Source: Ignavibacteriota bacterium
GTDB taxonomy: Bacteria > Bacteroidota > Ignavibacteria > Ignavibacteriales > Melioribacteraceae
Length of the DNA stretch: 64,000 nt
Direction: 5' to 3'
Assembly (NCBI GenBank): GCA_016716225.1
Contig: JADJWT010000001.1
Span: 3,792,501 to 3,856,500 of the forward strand
Shown here: in pieces, positions 17,611-27,985 of the stretch
Layout of the letters: every line of letters begins with the position of its first letter
Numbering within the stretch: position 1 is the first letter of the stretch
Notes under the pieces: model-generated
Told to the model about the DNA's origin: nothing
Seen by the model: only the letters and a program-made list of their open reading frames with translations
The model's database searches: none
Program-made: the position numbers and the translations under genes

Positions 17611-19671
17611 TTAGTCAATAATTATTTCATCAATAAACATCCAAGCTTTACCACCGCTGCCTTTGTGCCAATTTGGACATTCATTTAAATTTTCCGCAAC
17701 TATTTTTATGTATTTTGCATTAGAATTTACATTTGCCGAAAAATCTTTTGTAAATGGTTTCTGATTTTCATTTTTACTAACACTATAATCTATAACGGAA
17801 ATTTCTTCAAAATTAATGTTATCATTAGATATATAAAACGAAACTTTTTTGGGTAAAAATATCCAAGAATTTAAGTTTGATAAGCAACCTAAGTTAATTG
17901 TTTTTACAAATTTATTTTCTCCAAAATCTAAAATTGCTTCAAAATTTTTACCTTCAAATCCCAGCCAATTTCCATCATTATAATTTCCGGAACCGCGATT
18001 TCCGTCAACTAAAATCAATTTTCCAATTTTTGAATATTTTTCTTCGGGTAAATTTTTTAGCTCAATGTTTTCTACTGACTTAATTTTATAGAATTGTACT
18101 GAATTTATTGGACTTTCAACATATCCATCCTTAAATGTAATTGTATTAATTTTTTCAGATTCATCAATAAGTATTTTTGTTTTATAAAGCTCGGAATTTT
18201 CATTTGGTTTATTCTCTCCAAAAGTAAATCTTATTTCAGAATTCTCATCGTTAGATTGTAGTTCTACTTGAATATTATTTTGAAATAAATAACTTTCTTT
18301 TATTTCAGAATTATCAATTTTGATAACCGGTTTTGAAGCGATCTTATTTTCTTCGCCAATAATTTTTATGCAAATTGGGAAATCATTTTCACTAAGATTT
18401 GACGGTAAAAATATCTTTGTCTCAAAACCTTGTTTCGAAAATTTTACATCCTCTGAATTTAATATCTGCATTTTTGAATTTTCTTTTGGAGCTACATATT
18501 TAATTTTAATAGTATCAGATTTTGGTTTTTTTAGTATAAATGCAAAATAATTTTCTAAATTTTTTGATTTTGTATATTTAATATTTTCGCCTTCAAAATA
18601 ATTTTTTATCGGTCTTGTGTAATAAATTCCTTCAGAATTCTTGTTCATCCATTCACCTACTTTTGTTAATCTTTCAATGCTGGCTTGAGGAATATTGCCT
18701 TTTGAATCTGGACCAACATTTAATAAATAGTTACCGCCTTTGGAAGCAATATCAATTATATTATAAATTATTGTTTCTGCAGATTTCCAGTTTTCATCAC
18801 CTTTTTTATAACCCCAAGAATCATTCATCGTCATGCATGCTTCCCAAGGAAATGCAGAAGTTGTTTCCAATATTTCTTGTTCGGGTGTTCCAAAATCACC
18901 GGCAGAATTTGCTTCTTTATTCATTCCTTGCATTCCATCGCGACCTTTTCCGACTCTATTATTAATAATTAATTCCGGTTTGATATTTCTTAAATGATTG
19001 TATAAACTTTTTCCTTGATCTTCTGTCCATTCATCAATCCATTCACCATCAAACCAAAGAATTGAAAGATTATCAAATTCTTTTAGAAGTTCTTCGAGCT
19101 GTGGAATTAAATATTCATCTCTATATTTTGCAAAATTTTCCTTTGTTGCATTTGGATGATGCCAATCCATTATGGAATGATAAAAGCCTAATTTTATTCC
19201 TTCTTTTTTGCATGCTGCCGCTAGTGGTTTTAGTAAATCTTTTTTGTATGGAGTAAAATCAACAATATCATAATTTGTAATTTTTGAATTCCAAATACTA
19301 AATCCATCATGGTGTTTAGAAGTTATAACAATATATTTCATTCCAGCTTGCTTTGCTATTTTCACCCATTTCTCAGCATCATATTCTACCGGATTAAATT
19401 CAGCTGCAAATTTTTCATATTCTTTTACTGGAATTTTTGCAGCGTCCATAATCCATTCGCTAATTCCAGATACCATTTCCCCCTTATACCAACCAGCTGG
19501 AACTGAGTAAATTCCCCAATGGATAAACATCCCAAATTTTGCATCTGTCCACCATTCCATTCTTTCTTCTTTATTAGATTGAGTCTCTTTTAAATAGTCT
19601 TTTGGGCCACAGCTTAGAAGTAAAATGGAGAGGAAAAAAATCATTTTAAAATTTTTCATTTTAATACTCAT
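17611..19671 (-). CDS. Alpha-L-fucosidase, GH29, lipoprotein with C-terminal discoidin-like module
   Basis: A 686-residue exported GH29. The signal peptide ends in LLSC (C21), a lipobox. The catalytic domain has FGMFIHWGIYSVP (H51), TSKHHDGFSIW, and ILWFDGEW with the presumed nucleophile D208; EACMTMNDSWGY and GGNYLLNVGP follow. After the barrel, at about 460-540, there is a beta domain of chitobiase C-terminal type (SEIRFTFGENKPNENS). The last 135 residues are the F5/8-type (discoidin-like) module with WLGFEGKNFEAILDF and the ending CPNWHKGSGGKAWMFIDEI, shared with five other proteins here. Start at 19671, or 12 nt downstream (MKNFKM), cannot be decided. It removes terminal or core fucose; linkage is unknown. 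Confidence 0.92.
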   Translation of the reverse strand: MSIKMKNFKMIFFLSILLLSCGPKDYLKETQSNKEERMEWWTDAKFGMFIHWGIYSVPAGWYKGEMVSGISEWIMDAAKIPVKEYEKFAAEFNPVEYDAEKWVKIAKQAGMKYIVITSKHHDGFSIWNSKITNYDIVDFTPYKKDLLKPLAAACKKEGIKLGFYHSIMDWHHPNATKENFAKYRDEYLIPQLEELLKEFDNLSILWFDGEWIDEWTEDQGKSLYNHLRNIKPELIINNRVGKGRDGMQGMNKEANSAGDFGTPEQEILETTSAFPWEACMTMNDSWGYKKGDENWKSAETIIYNIIDIASKGGNYLLNVGPDSKGNIPQASIERLTKVGEWMNKNSEGIYYTRPIKNYFEGENIKYTKSKNLENYFAFILKKPKSDTIKIKYVAPKENSKMQILNSEDVKFSKQGFETKIFLPSNLSENDFPICIKIIGEENKIASKPVIKIDNSEIKESYLFQNNIQVELQSNDENSEIRFTFGENKPNENSELYKTKILIDESEKINTITFKDGYVESPINSVQFYKIKSVENIELKNLPEEKYSKIGKLILVDGNRGSGNYNDGNWLGFEGKNFEAILDFGENKFVKTINLGCLSNLNSWIFLPKKVSFYISNDNINFEEISVIDYSVSKNENQKPFTKDFSANVNSNAKYIKIVAENLNECPNWHKGSGGKAWMFIDEIIID

Positions 19672-19685
19672 AAATTGTTTAAAAT

Positions 19686-21647
19686 TTATTTGATTATTAT
19701 TTCATCTATAAACAACCAAGCTTTTCCTCCTTTACCACTATGCCAATCCGGACATACCTTAATATTCTTTGCGGAAATTTTTATAAATCTACTACTCAAA
19801 TTATTTAAACCAAATTCAAATACTTTTGTTTCGATGTTAAATGAAGGTTCAATTTTATTATGAATTGATTTGATATCAATATAAGAATTACCATCCTGAG
19901 AAATTTTTACATTAACACTTTTAGGAGGAAAAATCCATGAACTTTGATTTTGCAAAAAACTTGCAGAAATTTTATTAACTTTCCGAATTTCAGTCAAGTC
20001 AATTATAGCTTCAAAATCTACTTCTTCAAATCCAAGCCATTTGCCATCATTGTAATCAAGTGAACCTAACCATCCATCGCTAATAATTTTACTTTCGCCT
20101 TTACCATATTTACTGTTTGGGTTTGTACTTAATTGTACATTTTTACCGACCGCAAGATGATTTTCAAACTTAACTCGTGATTCTCCAATTCTACCAGGCT
20201 CTCTGTTTTCATTACCTTTAATTCCGGTTAATCGATCACCGAGTTCATATCTAGCTTTTTCGCCAATCTTTTTGAGCTTCTCAACTATTTCAGGATATTT
20301 ATCAAATACGTTATTTTGTTCTTCAATATCTTCATCTAAATTATACAATTGATAATCAATTGTTTTTTGCCAAGTTGGTCCGGGAAATCCATCTTTACCT
20401 ACCTCCATACCTTCGTAACTACGTTGAGTGCAAGGAAAATATAATTTCCATTCATTCTTTCTAACAGCAATCAAATCATAATCATAGAAGTACCAAAATT
20501 CATCTCTTGGCATTACGTCTTTTTCATTTTTTAGCAATGGTAAAATGTTCACTCCATCAATTTTGTTTTCTGGAAGTTTGGATTCGGTAATAGCAGCTAT
20601 TGTTGGCAGAAAATCTATTGTCGAAGCCATTTTTTCGCATTTAAGATTTGATTTAATTTTTTCAGGCCACCTTATAACACAAGGAACTCTTGCACCTCCC
20701 TCCCACATTGTTCCTTTACCTTCTCTCAAAGGATAAGCAGAACCAGCATGATTTCCAAAATTTAACCAAGGACCATTATCACTTGTAAATATTACCAATG
20801 TATTTTGATCAATCTCATTTTCTTTCAATGATTTCATTACTTCACCAACAGACCAATCAATTTCCATGATAACATCACCAAATAAACCCTTTTTACTTTT
20901 TCCTTTGAATTTATCAGAAACCGCAATTGGAACATGTGGCATTGAATGAGCAAGATATAAGAAAAATCTATTCTTTGAATTTTTATTAATAAAATTTACA
21001 GCTCGTTCAGTATATTTTGTTGTAAGCTGAGCTTGGTCATCCAAATTTTTGACTGATTCAACTTGGTCATTTCCATCAATTAATTTTAACTCCGGATAAA
21101 AACTTTTAAAATTTTCAGCGGGTTTTCCGTCAAATCCAACCGGCCACATATCATTAGAATATGGCAAACCAAAAAACTCATCAAAACCTTGCTGTAAAGG
21201 TAAAAATTGTTTGTGATGTCCCAAATGCCATTTACCAAAAATGGCAGTTTTATAATTTTTCTTTTTCAAAAGTTTAGCAATGTTTTCTTCTTTGGGATTT
21301 AATCCAATGGTTGCAGAATGATTTAATGCACCTCTAATACTTACCCGCTCTGAATAACAACCGGTCAGCAAAGCAGCTCTGGATGCACTGCAAACAGCTG
21401 TGGCAACATGGAAATCTGTGAAGATCATTCCTTCTTTTGCCATTTTATCAAGATTTGGTGTATTGTAACCTTTTGCTCCAAATGATCCTATATCCGCATA
21501 GCCAAGATCATCGGTAAAAATTAAAACAATATTTGGAAGTTCATCTTCGGAAAGCAATTCGCATGAAGAAATGTATGGAGCTAAAGCGGCTATAGATATA
21601 CCTTTTCCAACGTCAACAATAAATTTTCGTCTTGAGATATTCTCCAT
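19686..21647 (-). CDS. Tat-type lipoprotein sulfatase (arylsulfatase family S1) with discoidin-like module
   Basis: A 653-residue sulfatase. The N-terminus has a twin-arginine motif, SRRKFIVD (R6-R7), and a lipobox-like ISSC (C29), so it probably leaves the cell folded through Tat and is lipidated. The metal site TDDLGYADIG is at about 45-54, and the formylglycine motif is CSASR (C86), the Cys type with Ala in place of Pro, then LLTGCYSERV. Sulfatase segments FGKWHLG and TSDNGPW are present. The last 130 residues form the shared module with WLGFEEVDFEAIIDL and CPDWHSGKGGKAWLFIDEI. Overall it resembles aryl/N-acetylgalactosamine-6-sulfatase types. The start has GATAGGAGT 6 nt upstream. anSME maturation is provided by 13485. 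Confidence 0.92.
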   Translation of the reverse strand: MENISRRKFIVDVGKGISIAALAPYISSCELLSEDELPNIVLIFTDDLGYADIGSFGAKGYNTPNLDKMAKEGMIFTDFHVATAVCSASRAALLTGCYSERVSIRGALNHSATIGLNPKEENIAKLLKKKNYKTAIFGKWHLGHHKQFLPLQQGFDEFFGLPYSNDMWPVGFDGKPAENFKSFYPELKLIDGNDQVESVKNLDDQAQLTTKYTERAVNFINKNSKNRFFLYLAHSMPHVPIAVSDKFKGKSKKGLFGDVIMEIDWSVGEVMKSLKENEIDQNTLVIFTSDNGPWLNFGNHAGSAYPLREGKGTMWEGGARVPCVIRWPEKIKSNLKCEKMASTIDFLPTIAAITESKLPENKIDGVNILPLLKNEKDVMPRDEFWYFYDYDLIAVRKNEWKLYFPCTQRSYEGMEVGKDGFPGPTWQKTIDYQLYNLDEDIEEQNNVFDKYPEIVEKLKKIGEKARYELGDRLTGIKGNENREPGRIGESRVKFENHLAVGKNVQLSTNPNSKYGKGESKIISDGWLGSLDYNDGKWLGFEEVDFEAIIDLTEIRKVNKISASFLQNQSSWIFPPKSVNVKISQDGNSYIDIKSIHNKIEPSFNIETKVFEFGLNNLSSRFIKISAKNIKVCPDWHSGKGGKAWLFIDEIIIK

Positions 21648-21671
21648 TTAAACTCCTATCAAATTTGAAAT

Positions 21672-24341
21672 TTACTCAACCGAAATTTTTTCTCTCATTT
21701 TTATATCTTTTGATGAAGTGCCTATCATTATTCTAAATTCGCCGGGTTCAATAATTCTATTAAGATTTTTATCAAGCATTTCTAATTGTTCCGGTCTAAT
21801 TGTAAAGTTAACTTTTTTTGTTTCACCAACTTTTAGATTTATTCTTTGAAATCCTTTAAGTTCTAAAATTGGTCGGGCAACTGAAGCAAACAAATCTTTT
21901 ATATACAACTGAACAACTTCATCTCCATCAAAATTTCCAATATTTTTTAAATCAAATTCTAAATTGATATTTTCACCAATTGCAAATTTCTTTTTATTTA
22001 ATGTTAAATTCGAGTACGCAAAATTTGTATAGCTTAAGCCAAAGCCAAATGGAAACATTGGCTGACCCGTAAGATTCTCATAATCATCACCTCTTCCCGT
22101 TGGTTTATGATTGTAATACAACGGAAGTTGCGATTCATCAATCGGGAATGTAATTGGCAATCTGCCAGCGGGATTGAAATCACCAAATAAAACATCAGCA
22201 ACTGCATTTCCCCCTTCATCTCCGGGATACCATAAATCAAGTATTGCCGGAATATTATTGATCCAATTCTGCATAACAACTGCACTTCCCCCAACTAAAA
22301 GTACAATTGTAGGTGTTCCGGTTTCAGAAATTTTCTTGATCATTTCTTCTTGTTTGCCGGGTAAATTTAAAAATGCTCTATCACGAAATTCACCTTCTTC
22401 AATTCCCGCAACTACAACAGCAATATCACTTTTCGCAGCTAAACTTACAGCATCATTTATTTTTTTATTTGATTCATTATTAACATTTGCATCCCAAATT
22501 AACTTAACCCTTGCATTTCCGGAAGTTGTGTAGAATTTTATTTTAATATCATAAGATTTATTTTTTACAAATTTATACGGCACTAATTTTGTATTGTATG
22601 ATTTCTGAATCCAATTATCAATTACCAATTCATTATTTATAAAAATTTTGTAACCATCATTTCCTTCAATTCCAATATTTACAAAACCATCAATCGGTCC
22701 AAGAATTTTCCCATCCCAAATAACAGAGTACCAATCATAATCTAATTTTTCTTGATCCGGTGAAAATAAAGTCCATCTAAAATTTATTGATTCATCCAAC
22801 TTTGTAAATTTAGGTTCATCAGTGAAATTCGGATTATCATAATACTTTCCGATTAAACCGTTCTGTTCTTTTCCATTATATTCTGATATGAGAAATTCTG
22901 TTGGTACAATTTTAGAAAGTTGATCTTCTCTGCCACAACCAGGAAGATATTCAACTTGTGCAAAATTTTTAGTTTTGGTTTTTATTCCATCAAGAATATT
23001 TACAACATTATTTCCGGGACCGCTGTATCCGCCAAGTCTTGCTTCAACTGCATCTTCTCCAATCACTGCAATTTTTTTAATTTTTTCCTTATTGATTGGC
23101 AGCAAATTATTTTCATTTTTTAGCAAAACAATTGATTCCAAAGCCGCTTTCTTTGCTAAAGCTCGATGTTCATCATTTGCATTAAAGTTATTTGCAACAC
23201 TTGCATCAACATATGGGTTTTCAAAAAGTCCTAAATTAAACTTTGCAGTCAAAACTCTTTTGACCGCAGCATTAATATCTTCATTGCTAATCATTCCTTT
23301 TCCAAAAGCTTCATAAAAAAGTGGAAAATGTTCATAAGAAGTTTGAAATATTACATCCAATCCACCATCAATAGATTCTTTAGTTGATTCAGCATAATTC
23401 TTTGTTGTAAAATGTAATACATTAGCGCCGCCAATTGCACCGGCATCTGAAATAACAAATCCTTTAAATCCCCATTCGTTTTTAAGTTTTTTATTCAATA
23501 GCCAATCGTTTGCTGTGCATGGAGTTCCATCATATGAATTGTAAGAAATCATTAATGATAACGCATTCCCTTTTTGAACTGTATTCCTAAATGCCGGGAA
23601 ATATATTTCCTCCATTAGCCTTTCGTTAAAATGAATTGGATAGCTGTCCCTTCCTCCATCACCAACATTTGCTGCAAAGTGTTTTGGAGTTGTAATTACT
23701 CCCATTTTTTCAAATTCGGAAACAAATGCAACGCCCATTTCTGAAGTTAGATAAGGGTCTTCCCCATAAGTTTCTTCAACTCTTCCCCAACGAACATCTC
23801 GTGCAATATTTATTACGGGAGAAAGTATTTGTCTTATTCCTCTTGATTTAACTTCTGTTGCTATTGCATGAGCAACATCTTTCATTAAATCAGTATTCCA
23901 AGTTGCTGCAAGACCAATAGCTTGAGGAAATGCTGTTGCATTATCTCTAACTAAACCATGAAGTGCTTCATCAAAAGGAATGATTGGAATTCCCAAGCGA
24001 GTTTCTTCTACAAAATATTTTTGAATTTCATTGATTTTATTTGCAACAGATTCAGCAGAACCGGATTTGCCATAACTTAAAAGCTGTTCTGCTGCATTGC
24101 TTGAGGTGCCTTTTGTTGAAACTTGAAAACCAAAAATTCCATTTTTATATTTTTCTTTTCCATCACTCAAATCCCCGGGAATCATAAACATTTGCCAAAA
24201 TTTTTCTTCTAAAGTCATTTTTGATAGTAGATCTTCTACTCTTTGTTCAACTGGTAAATCTCTATTTTGATATGGATATTTTTGTCCAATAATTTGAGAA
24301 GTTAAAAAGCTGAGTAATATTAATACAATTTTTCTTTTCAT
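21672..24341 (-). CDS. GH3 glycoside hydrolase with inserted PA14 domain
   Basis: An 889-residue exported GH3 enzyme. A signal peptide ends near IIGQ (Q20). The N-terminal barrel has the substrate/catalytic motifs FPQAIGLAATWN, SPVINIARDVRWGRVEETYGEDP, TPKHFAAN and FVISDAGA (nucleophile D299). A PA14 domain (about 480-610, GLIGKYYDNPNF ... GNDGYKIFINN) is inserted in the second domain, which then continues with GEFRDRAFLNLPGKQ. The fibronectin-III-like domain closes the protein. PA14-containing GH3 enzymes include beta-glucosidases and beta-xylosidases. In this N-glycan-like context a plant-type core beta-1,2-xylosidase is possible, but that is inference. Confidence 0.93.
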   Translation of the reverse strand: MKRKIVLILLSFLTSQIIGQKYPYQNRDLPVEQRVEDLLSKMTLEEKFWQMFMIPGDLSDGKEKYKNGIFGFQVSTKGTSSNAAEQLLSYGKSGSAESVANKINEIQKYFVEETRLGIPIIPFDEALHGLVRDNATAFPQAIGLAATWNTDLMKDVAHAIATEVKSRGIRQILSPVINIARDVRWGRVEETYGEDPYLTSEMGVAFVSEFEKMGVITTPKHFAANVGDGGRDSYPIHFNERLMEEIYFPAFRNTVQKGNALSLMISYNSYDGTPCTANDWLLNKKLKNEWGFKGFVISDAGAIGGANVLHFTTKNYAESTKESIDGGLDVIFQTSYEHFPLFYEAFGKGMISNEDINAAVKRVLTAKFNLGLFENPYVDASVANNFNANDEHRALAKKAALESIVLLKNENNLLPINKEKIKKIAVIGEDAVEARLGGYSGPGNNVVNILDGIKTKTKNFAQVEYLPGCGREDQLSKIVPTEFLISEYNGKEQNGLIGKYYDNPNFTDEPKFTKLDESINFRWTLFSPDQEKLDYDWYSVIWDGKILGPIDGFVNIGIEGNDGYKIFINNELVIDNWIQKSYNTKLVPYKFVKNKSYDIKIKFYTTSGNARVKLIWDANVNNESNKKINDAVSLAAKSDIAVVVAGIEEGEFRDRAFLNLPGKQEEMIKKISETGTPTIVLLVGGSAVVMQNWINNIPAILDLWYPGDEGGNAVADVLFGDFNPAGRLPITFPIDESQLPLYYNHKPTGRGDDYENLTGQPMFPFGFGLSYTNFAYSNLTLNKKKFAIGENINLEFDLKNIGNFDGDEVVQLYIKDLFASVARPILELKGFQRINLKVGETKKVNFTIRPEQLEMLDKNLNRIIEPGEFRIMIGTSSKDIKMREKISVE

Positions 24342-24410
24342 ATTTTTCTTGTGTTTTTTTTAATTTTTAATATTGCTATATGCAAACTTGAATAAAATAG
24401 CCATAAAGTT

Positions 24411-27400
24411 TTAATCAAACTTAGGTGATATTTTTATTGTTTCTATTGAATTGTTGCCTAATTTAATTTTAATAGAATTTTCATTGTTAGGAATCTGCGT
24501 TATATTTTCTTCAATTAAATTTGTTAATATTGCCGATTTTATTTTTGAAAAACTCAAAATTTCTATTTCGTTATCTTTCCCAAGAATATCAAAACATCTT
24601 ACAATTATTGAGCTATCATCTTCAGATTTCTTGATTGTTGAAATAATTACATTTGATTCATTTGTTTTGAAGAAACTTTCAACTTCATTAAGTTCAGCAT
24701 TTTCAAATTTATTTGGATTAACAACAACAATTAATTTTTCATTAGCTTGCTTTCCAAATTGAAATCCATTATCCCAACCACTTTTATGAGAAGTAAAACT
24801 AAAATTGTAATGGTGATTTCCGGTTTGCAGATATTCATTTCCTTCACCATGACAGCTTTTTCTTGATGCTAATAAAATTGGTTGAAGAATTGTTATATCA
24901 GAATTCAAATTTGTCGGATCAATATAATCAGCAACAGCAACGCATGAACTTAAAGTAACACCAAACTGGTTACCATTTGCACCAATCCAATTTTCAATTC
25001 CACGCGGATGAATTTCCTTGCACTCAGTTGTATATCTTTCGCCAGCCGAACCTTTAAGCTCATCTTCACCAACATTAACAACTCCAAATGCTGTTTCATA
25101 GGATACTTGAGCATTTCTAATATTTATTGGTAAAGCCATTCTGTATTCTCTGTAAAGTACGCCTTCCCAATTTTTCAATGCAATATCAAAATCAATTCGT
25201 TTAATATTTTTATATAAAATTATTTTTTGTTCAACAACAGCATTTCTAATTTTTTGTCGTGATAAAAATGAACTAAAGACATCTCCATTTTCAATAAGTT
25301 TCCAATCAGTTTTATAATTACTTGTTTTATCAAACCCTTCCATAGTCGGCTGCTGAATATCTGAAAATTCTCCAGCTCCATTTCCTTCTGATTTCATTGT
25401 GAAAACTTCACCACCTTTAAAAGAAGATATATCCAGTAATTCAACATTTAATTCTTTGTCAAAAATACTTTCTAATCCTCCGTTACCAAATTTAACTTTA
25501 TAGAACTGAGTTTCGTAAATATTACTCTGTTTAATATTTTCGTTGATTTTAGAATCTATCAAATAAAAAGTATTGTACCCAATTGATGGAATATTTTCAG
25601 CAATAAAATTTATTTTCGCAAACTTTAAACTTTCATCTTCATAAATTTCTTTATCAATTATTTGAATTGGGATATTTTCATTTTTTAGATTAACCAATTT
25701 TGGAAACCGAATTTTTCCTTTATCAAAATTTATCACAAATTCAACCGCATCATTTCTTTCCCAGTTTAAACTATTAAAAACAACAATAGGAATACCTTTT
25801 TCCTTATCAGTATTTATTTTTGAAGCTATTGAATTAGTAGAAATCTCAACTAAATTTTTAGCTTCATTTTTTGCATGAACGAATTTACTTAAAAAGAGAT
25901 CATCTGTCGTTTGTCCTTCCTTACCTCCCCAACCATGATCCGGATAAATCTTTGCTTCCCAAGCATCATTAATTTGTTTAGAAGGATAATTACCAAAACT
26001 ATTTGAAGTAAGTGAATTAATTGATGCAAATTTTTCTGCAACTGTTAACAAAATATCTGCTTCTCTACTTGCTTTTAATGCTTGATAATGAGATGGCCCA
26101 TGAATATAAAGCCACACTGCTGGCCTCTCTCCTTTAATTTGAGGAATTTCAGATGCAGCTGAAACGAAATTATCTAAAAATTCATCAGCAGTTTGAATTT
26201 TAAATTTAGGGAGCTGAAATTTTAATTTTGATCCAACATTCGTTTCTATTTCATTAATACTTTCCCAGTTCTTTATTATGTGGCTATAATCTTTTGCTGG
26301 ACTCATATCCCAATCCGATAAAAGTGGGATGATATTTTTTTCAGAATTATTTAAGAAATATTTTTCCCAGCTTAATGAAGATTCTGCAATATAATTGGCA
26401 GCATCATAAACATCTTTTTGTAAATGAGTGAAAGCATCTGCATAATGTCCGGGAGAAAAAGTCGTAACAAATGAACTATCCGGACTATACCAATTATAAA
26501 TTCCTTTTTGAAATCTGCTAATCATCAAATAATCAACACCGGACTTTTTCAAAATTTGAGGCATTTGTAAAACTCTGCCGGGAACATCAACATTCCAATA
26601 AACTTTAGCATTATAATTAAAATTTTCTTTTAACCATTTTCTACCAAAATAAAATTGACGAACAAGCGATTCACCAGAATACATTTCTTCATAAGGCTGA
26701 ATGTAACTTGCACCGCATGATATTTTTCCATCATCTAATAATTTTTGTAAAGTTGCTTTTTGATCTGGATGCCTCTCGATATATTCCTTAATCATTAAAG
26801 CATCTTCAATATCAAACCGATATTCCGGATTTGATTCAATTGCTGTTTTAATAAGCGGAGTAAGAAGCATTGTATCTCTTTCAATAACACATTTTTCCGG
26901 ACTATCCATCCATGCAATATCTTGATGACTGGAATTCATTAGATGAATTTGTCCTTTGCTGAGTTTAGAGTTAGATAAGTTGAGAAGATTTTTAACGGTA
27001 AAAGGTTTATAAATCCTTTCACAAATTATTTTTGTGTTATTTTCAGATTTTATTATTTCATTATTTAAAACTGAATTTTCTAAAAGTTTCTGAGTTTTAA
27101 ATTCATTCTTTAGATTTGGTAAATCAATTAATTCAGAGTTTTCATCATTAACAATAAATCTTGAATTAAAGATATTTTTGATATTTAAATTTAATTCTCC
27201 AGTGGAATGATTTTTATCTTCTTTCAATAAAACATCATAATTATTTGAACCAATTTTTATATTCAGTCTTTTATCTTTATAAGTTATCGGAGCAGTAAAA
27301 TTAAGAATTGTTTTTTCATCATTTTGGAAATCGACATTTAACCAAGTTTCAAATTTCGCTAAATTTTGAATATAAGAAATTACATCTGATGATTTGAAAA

Positions 27401-27968
27401 CAATCAGCCAAGTATTGTTTCCCGCAGCTTCACCAACAATTTTAATTTTGACTGTTTGATTAGGTTTTATCCAACTTTTAGGAGCATACAAAGACATGTA
27501 ACCATGTGCATCATTATGCTGATCAAGTTCAATTGTTGTAAACTCTAAAATTCCTCCTTCGGGATTTTCAAATTTTCTATCTTCATCTCTTCCGCTAATA
27601 AATTCAAAACGTTTTACATCATTAAAAAAAACATCAAATTTTTGACCATTGCCTTTCATGTCAACTGCTGCAATCCACGTAAACCACAAACCCTTTGCAA
27701 GATTCTCCGGAATATTTTGGGTTTCCCATTCAATTGACATATTACCATCAGTACATCTTGTAAGCAAGCCTTGAGTTACATCCGTTCTAAGACTGTGATA
27801 AATAAAATCATTTGCGCCAATATTTTTTGAAAATCCTTCCAAATGATTTTTTGACTTTAAAGCAAAATTAAATTGTTTAATTAATTTCGTATTATTTCCA
27901 AGTTGTTGTGATGTAATATTTACAACTAAGAAAAGTAAGAAGATAAATCCTTGTCTAATTTTCCTCAT
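24411..27968 (-). CDS. GH38 alpha-mannosidase, secreted, with long N-terminal region
   Basis: An 1185-residue exported protein with a signal peptide ending near ITSQ (20). The GH38 catalytic domain starts around 340. It has the zinc-binding HxD in MNSSHQDIAWMDSPE (H348, D350), RFDIEDALM, and the nucleophile region VYWNVDVPGRVLQMP (D461). C-terminal GH38 beta domains follow (WERNDAVEFVINF, GNGGLESIFDKELNVELL). The 340 residues before the catalytic domain are larger than usual and look like a beta-sandwich binding region. GH38 enzymes hydrolyse alpha-mannosides, typically of N-glycans, and use Zn2+. It lies next to the GH130 gene, in keeping with sequential removal of mannose. Confidence 0.93.
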   Translation of the reverse strand: MRKIRQGFIFLLFLVVNITSQQLGNNTKLIKQFNFALKSKNHLEGFSKNIGANDFIYHSLRTDVTQGLLTRCTDGNMSIEWETQNIPENLAKGLWFTWIAAVDMKGNGQKFDVFFNDVKRFEFISGRDEDRKFENPEGGILEFTTIELDQHNDAHGYMSLYAPKSWIKPNQTVKIKIVGEAAGNNTWLIVFKSSDVISYIQNLAKFETWLNVDFQNDEKTILNFTAPITYKDKRLNIKIGSNNYDVLLKEDKNHSTGELNLNIKNIFNSRFIVNDENSELIDLPNLKNEFKTQKLLENSVLNNEIIKSENNTKIICERIYKPFTVKNLLNLSNSKLSKGQIHLMNSSHQDIAWMDSPEKCVIERDTMLLTPLIKTAIESNPEYRFDIEDALMIKEYIERHPDQKATLQKLLDDGKISCGASYIQPYEEMYSGESLVRQFYFGRKWLKENFNYNAKVYWNVDVPGRVLQMPQILKKSGVDYLMISRFQKGIYNWYSPDSSFVTTFSPGHYADAFTHLQKDVYDAANYIAESSLSWEKYFLNNSEKNIIPLLSDWDMSPAKDYSHIIKNWESINEIETNVGSKLKFQLPKFKIQTADEFLDNFVSAASEIPQIKGERPAVWLYIHGPSHYQALKASREADILLTVAEKFASINSLTSNSFGNYPSKQINDAWEAKIYPDHGWGGKEGQTTDDLFLSKFVHAKNEAKNLVEISTNSIASKINTDKEKGIPIVVFNSLNWERNDAVEFVINFDKGKIRFPKLVNLKNENIPIQIIDKEIYEDESLKFAKINFIAENIPSIGYNTFYLIDSKINENIKQSNIYETQFYKVKFGNGGLESIFDKELNVELLDISSFKGGEVFTMKSEGNGAGEFSDIQQPTMEGFDKTSNYKTDWKLIENGDVFSSFLSRQKIRNAVVEQKIILYKNIKRIDFDIALKNWEGVLYREYRMALPINIRNAQVSYETAFGVVNVGEDELKGSAGERYTTECKEIHPRGIENWIGANGNQFGVTLSSCVAVADYIDPTNLNSDITILQPILLASRKSCHGEGNEYLQTGNHHYNFSFTSHKSGWDNGFQFGKQANEKLIVVVNPNKFENAELNEVESFFKTNESNVIISTIKKSEDDSSIIVRCFDILGKDNEIEILSFSKIKSAILTNLIEENITQIPNNENSIKIKLGNNSIETIKISPKFD

Positions 27969-27985
27969 AAAATTTCACTTAAAAT

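Noticed and set aside
22174..22533. 119-codon plus-strand frame in the GH3 gene
   Set aside because: Antisense shadow; the GH3 frame has clear motifs on the minus strand.
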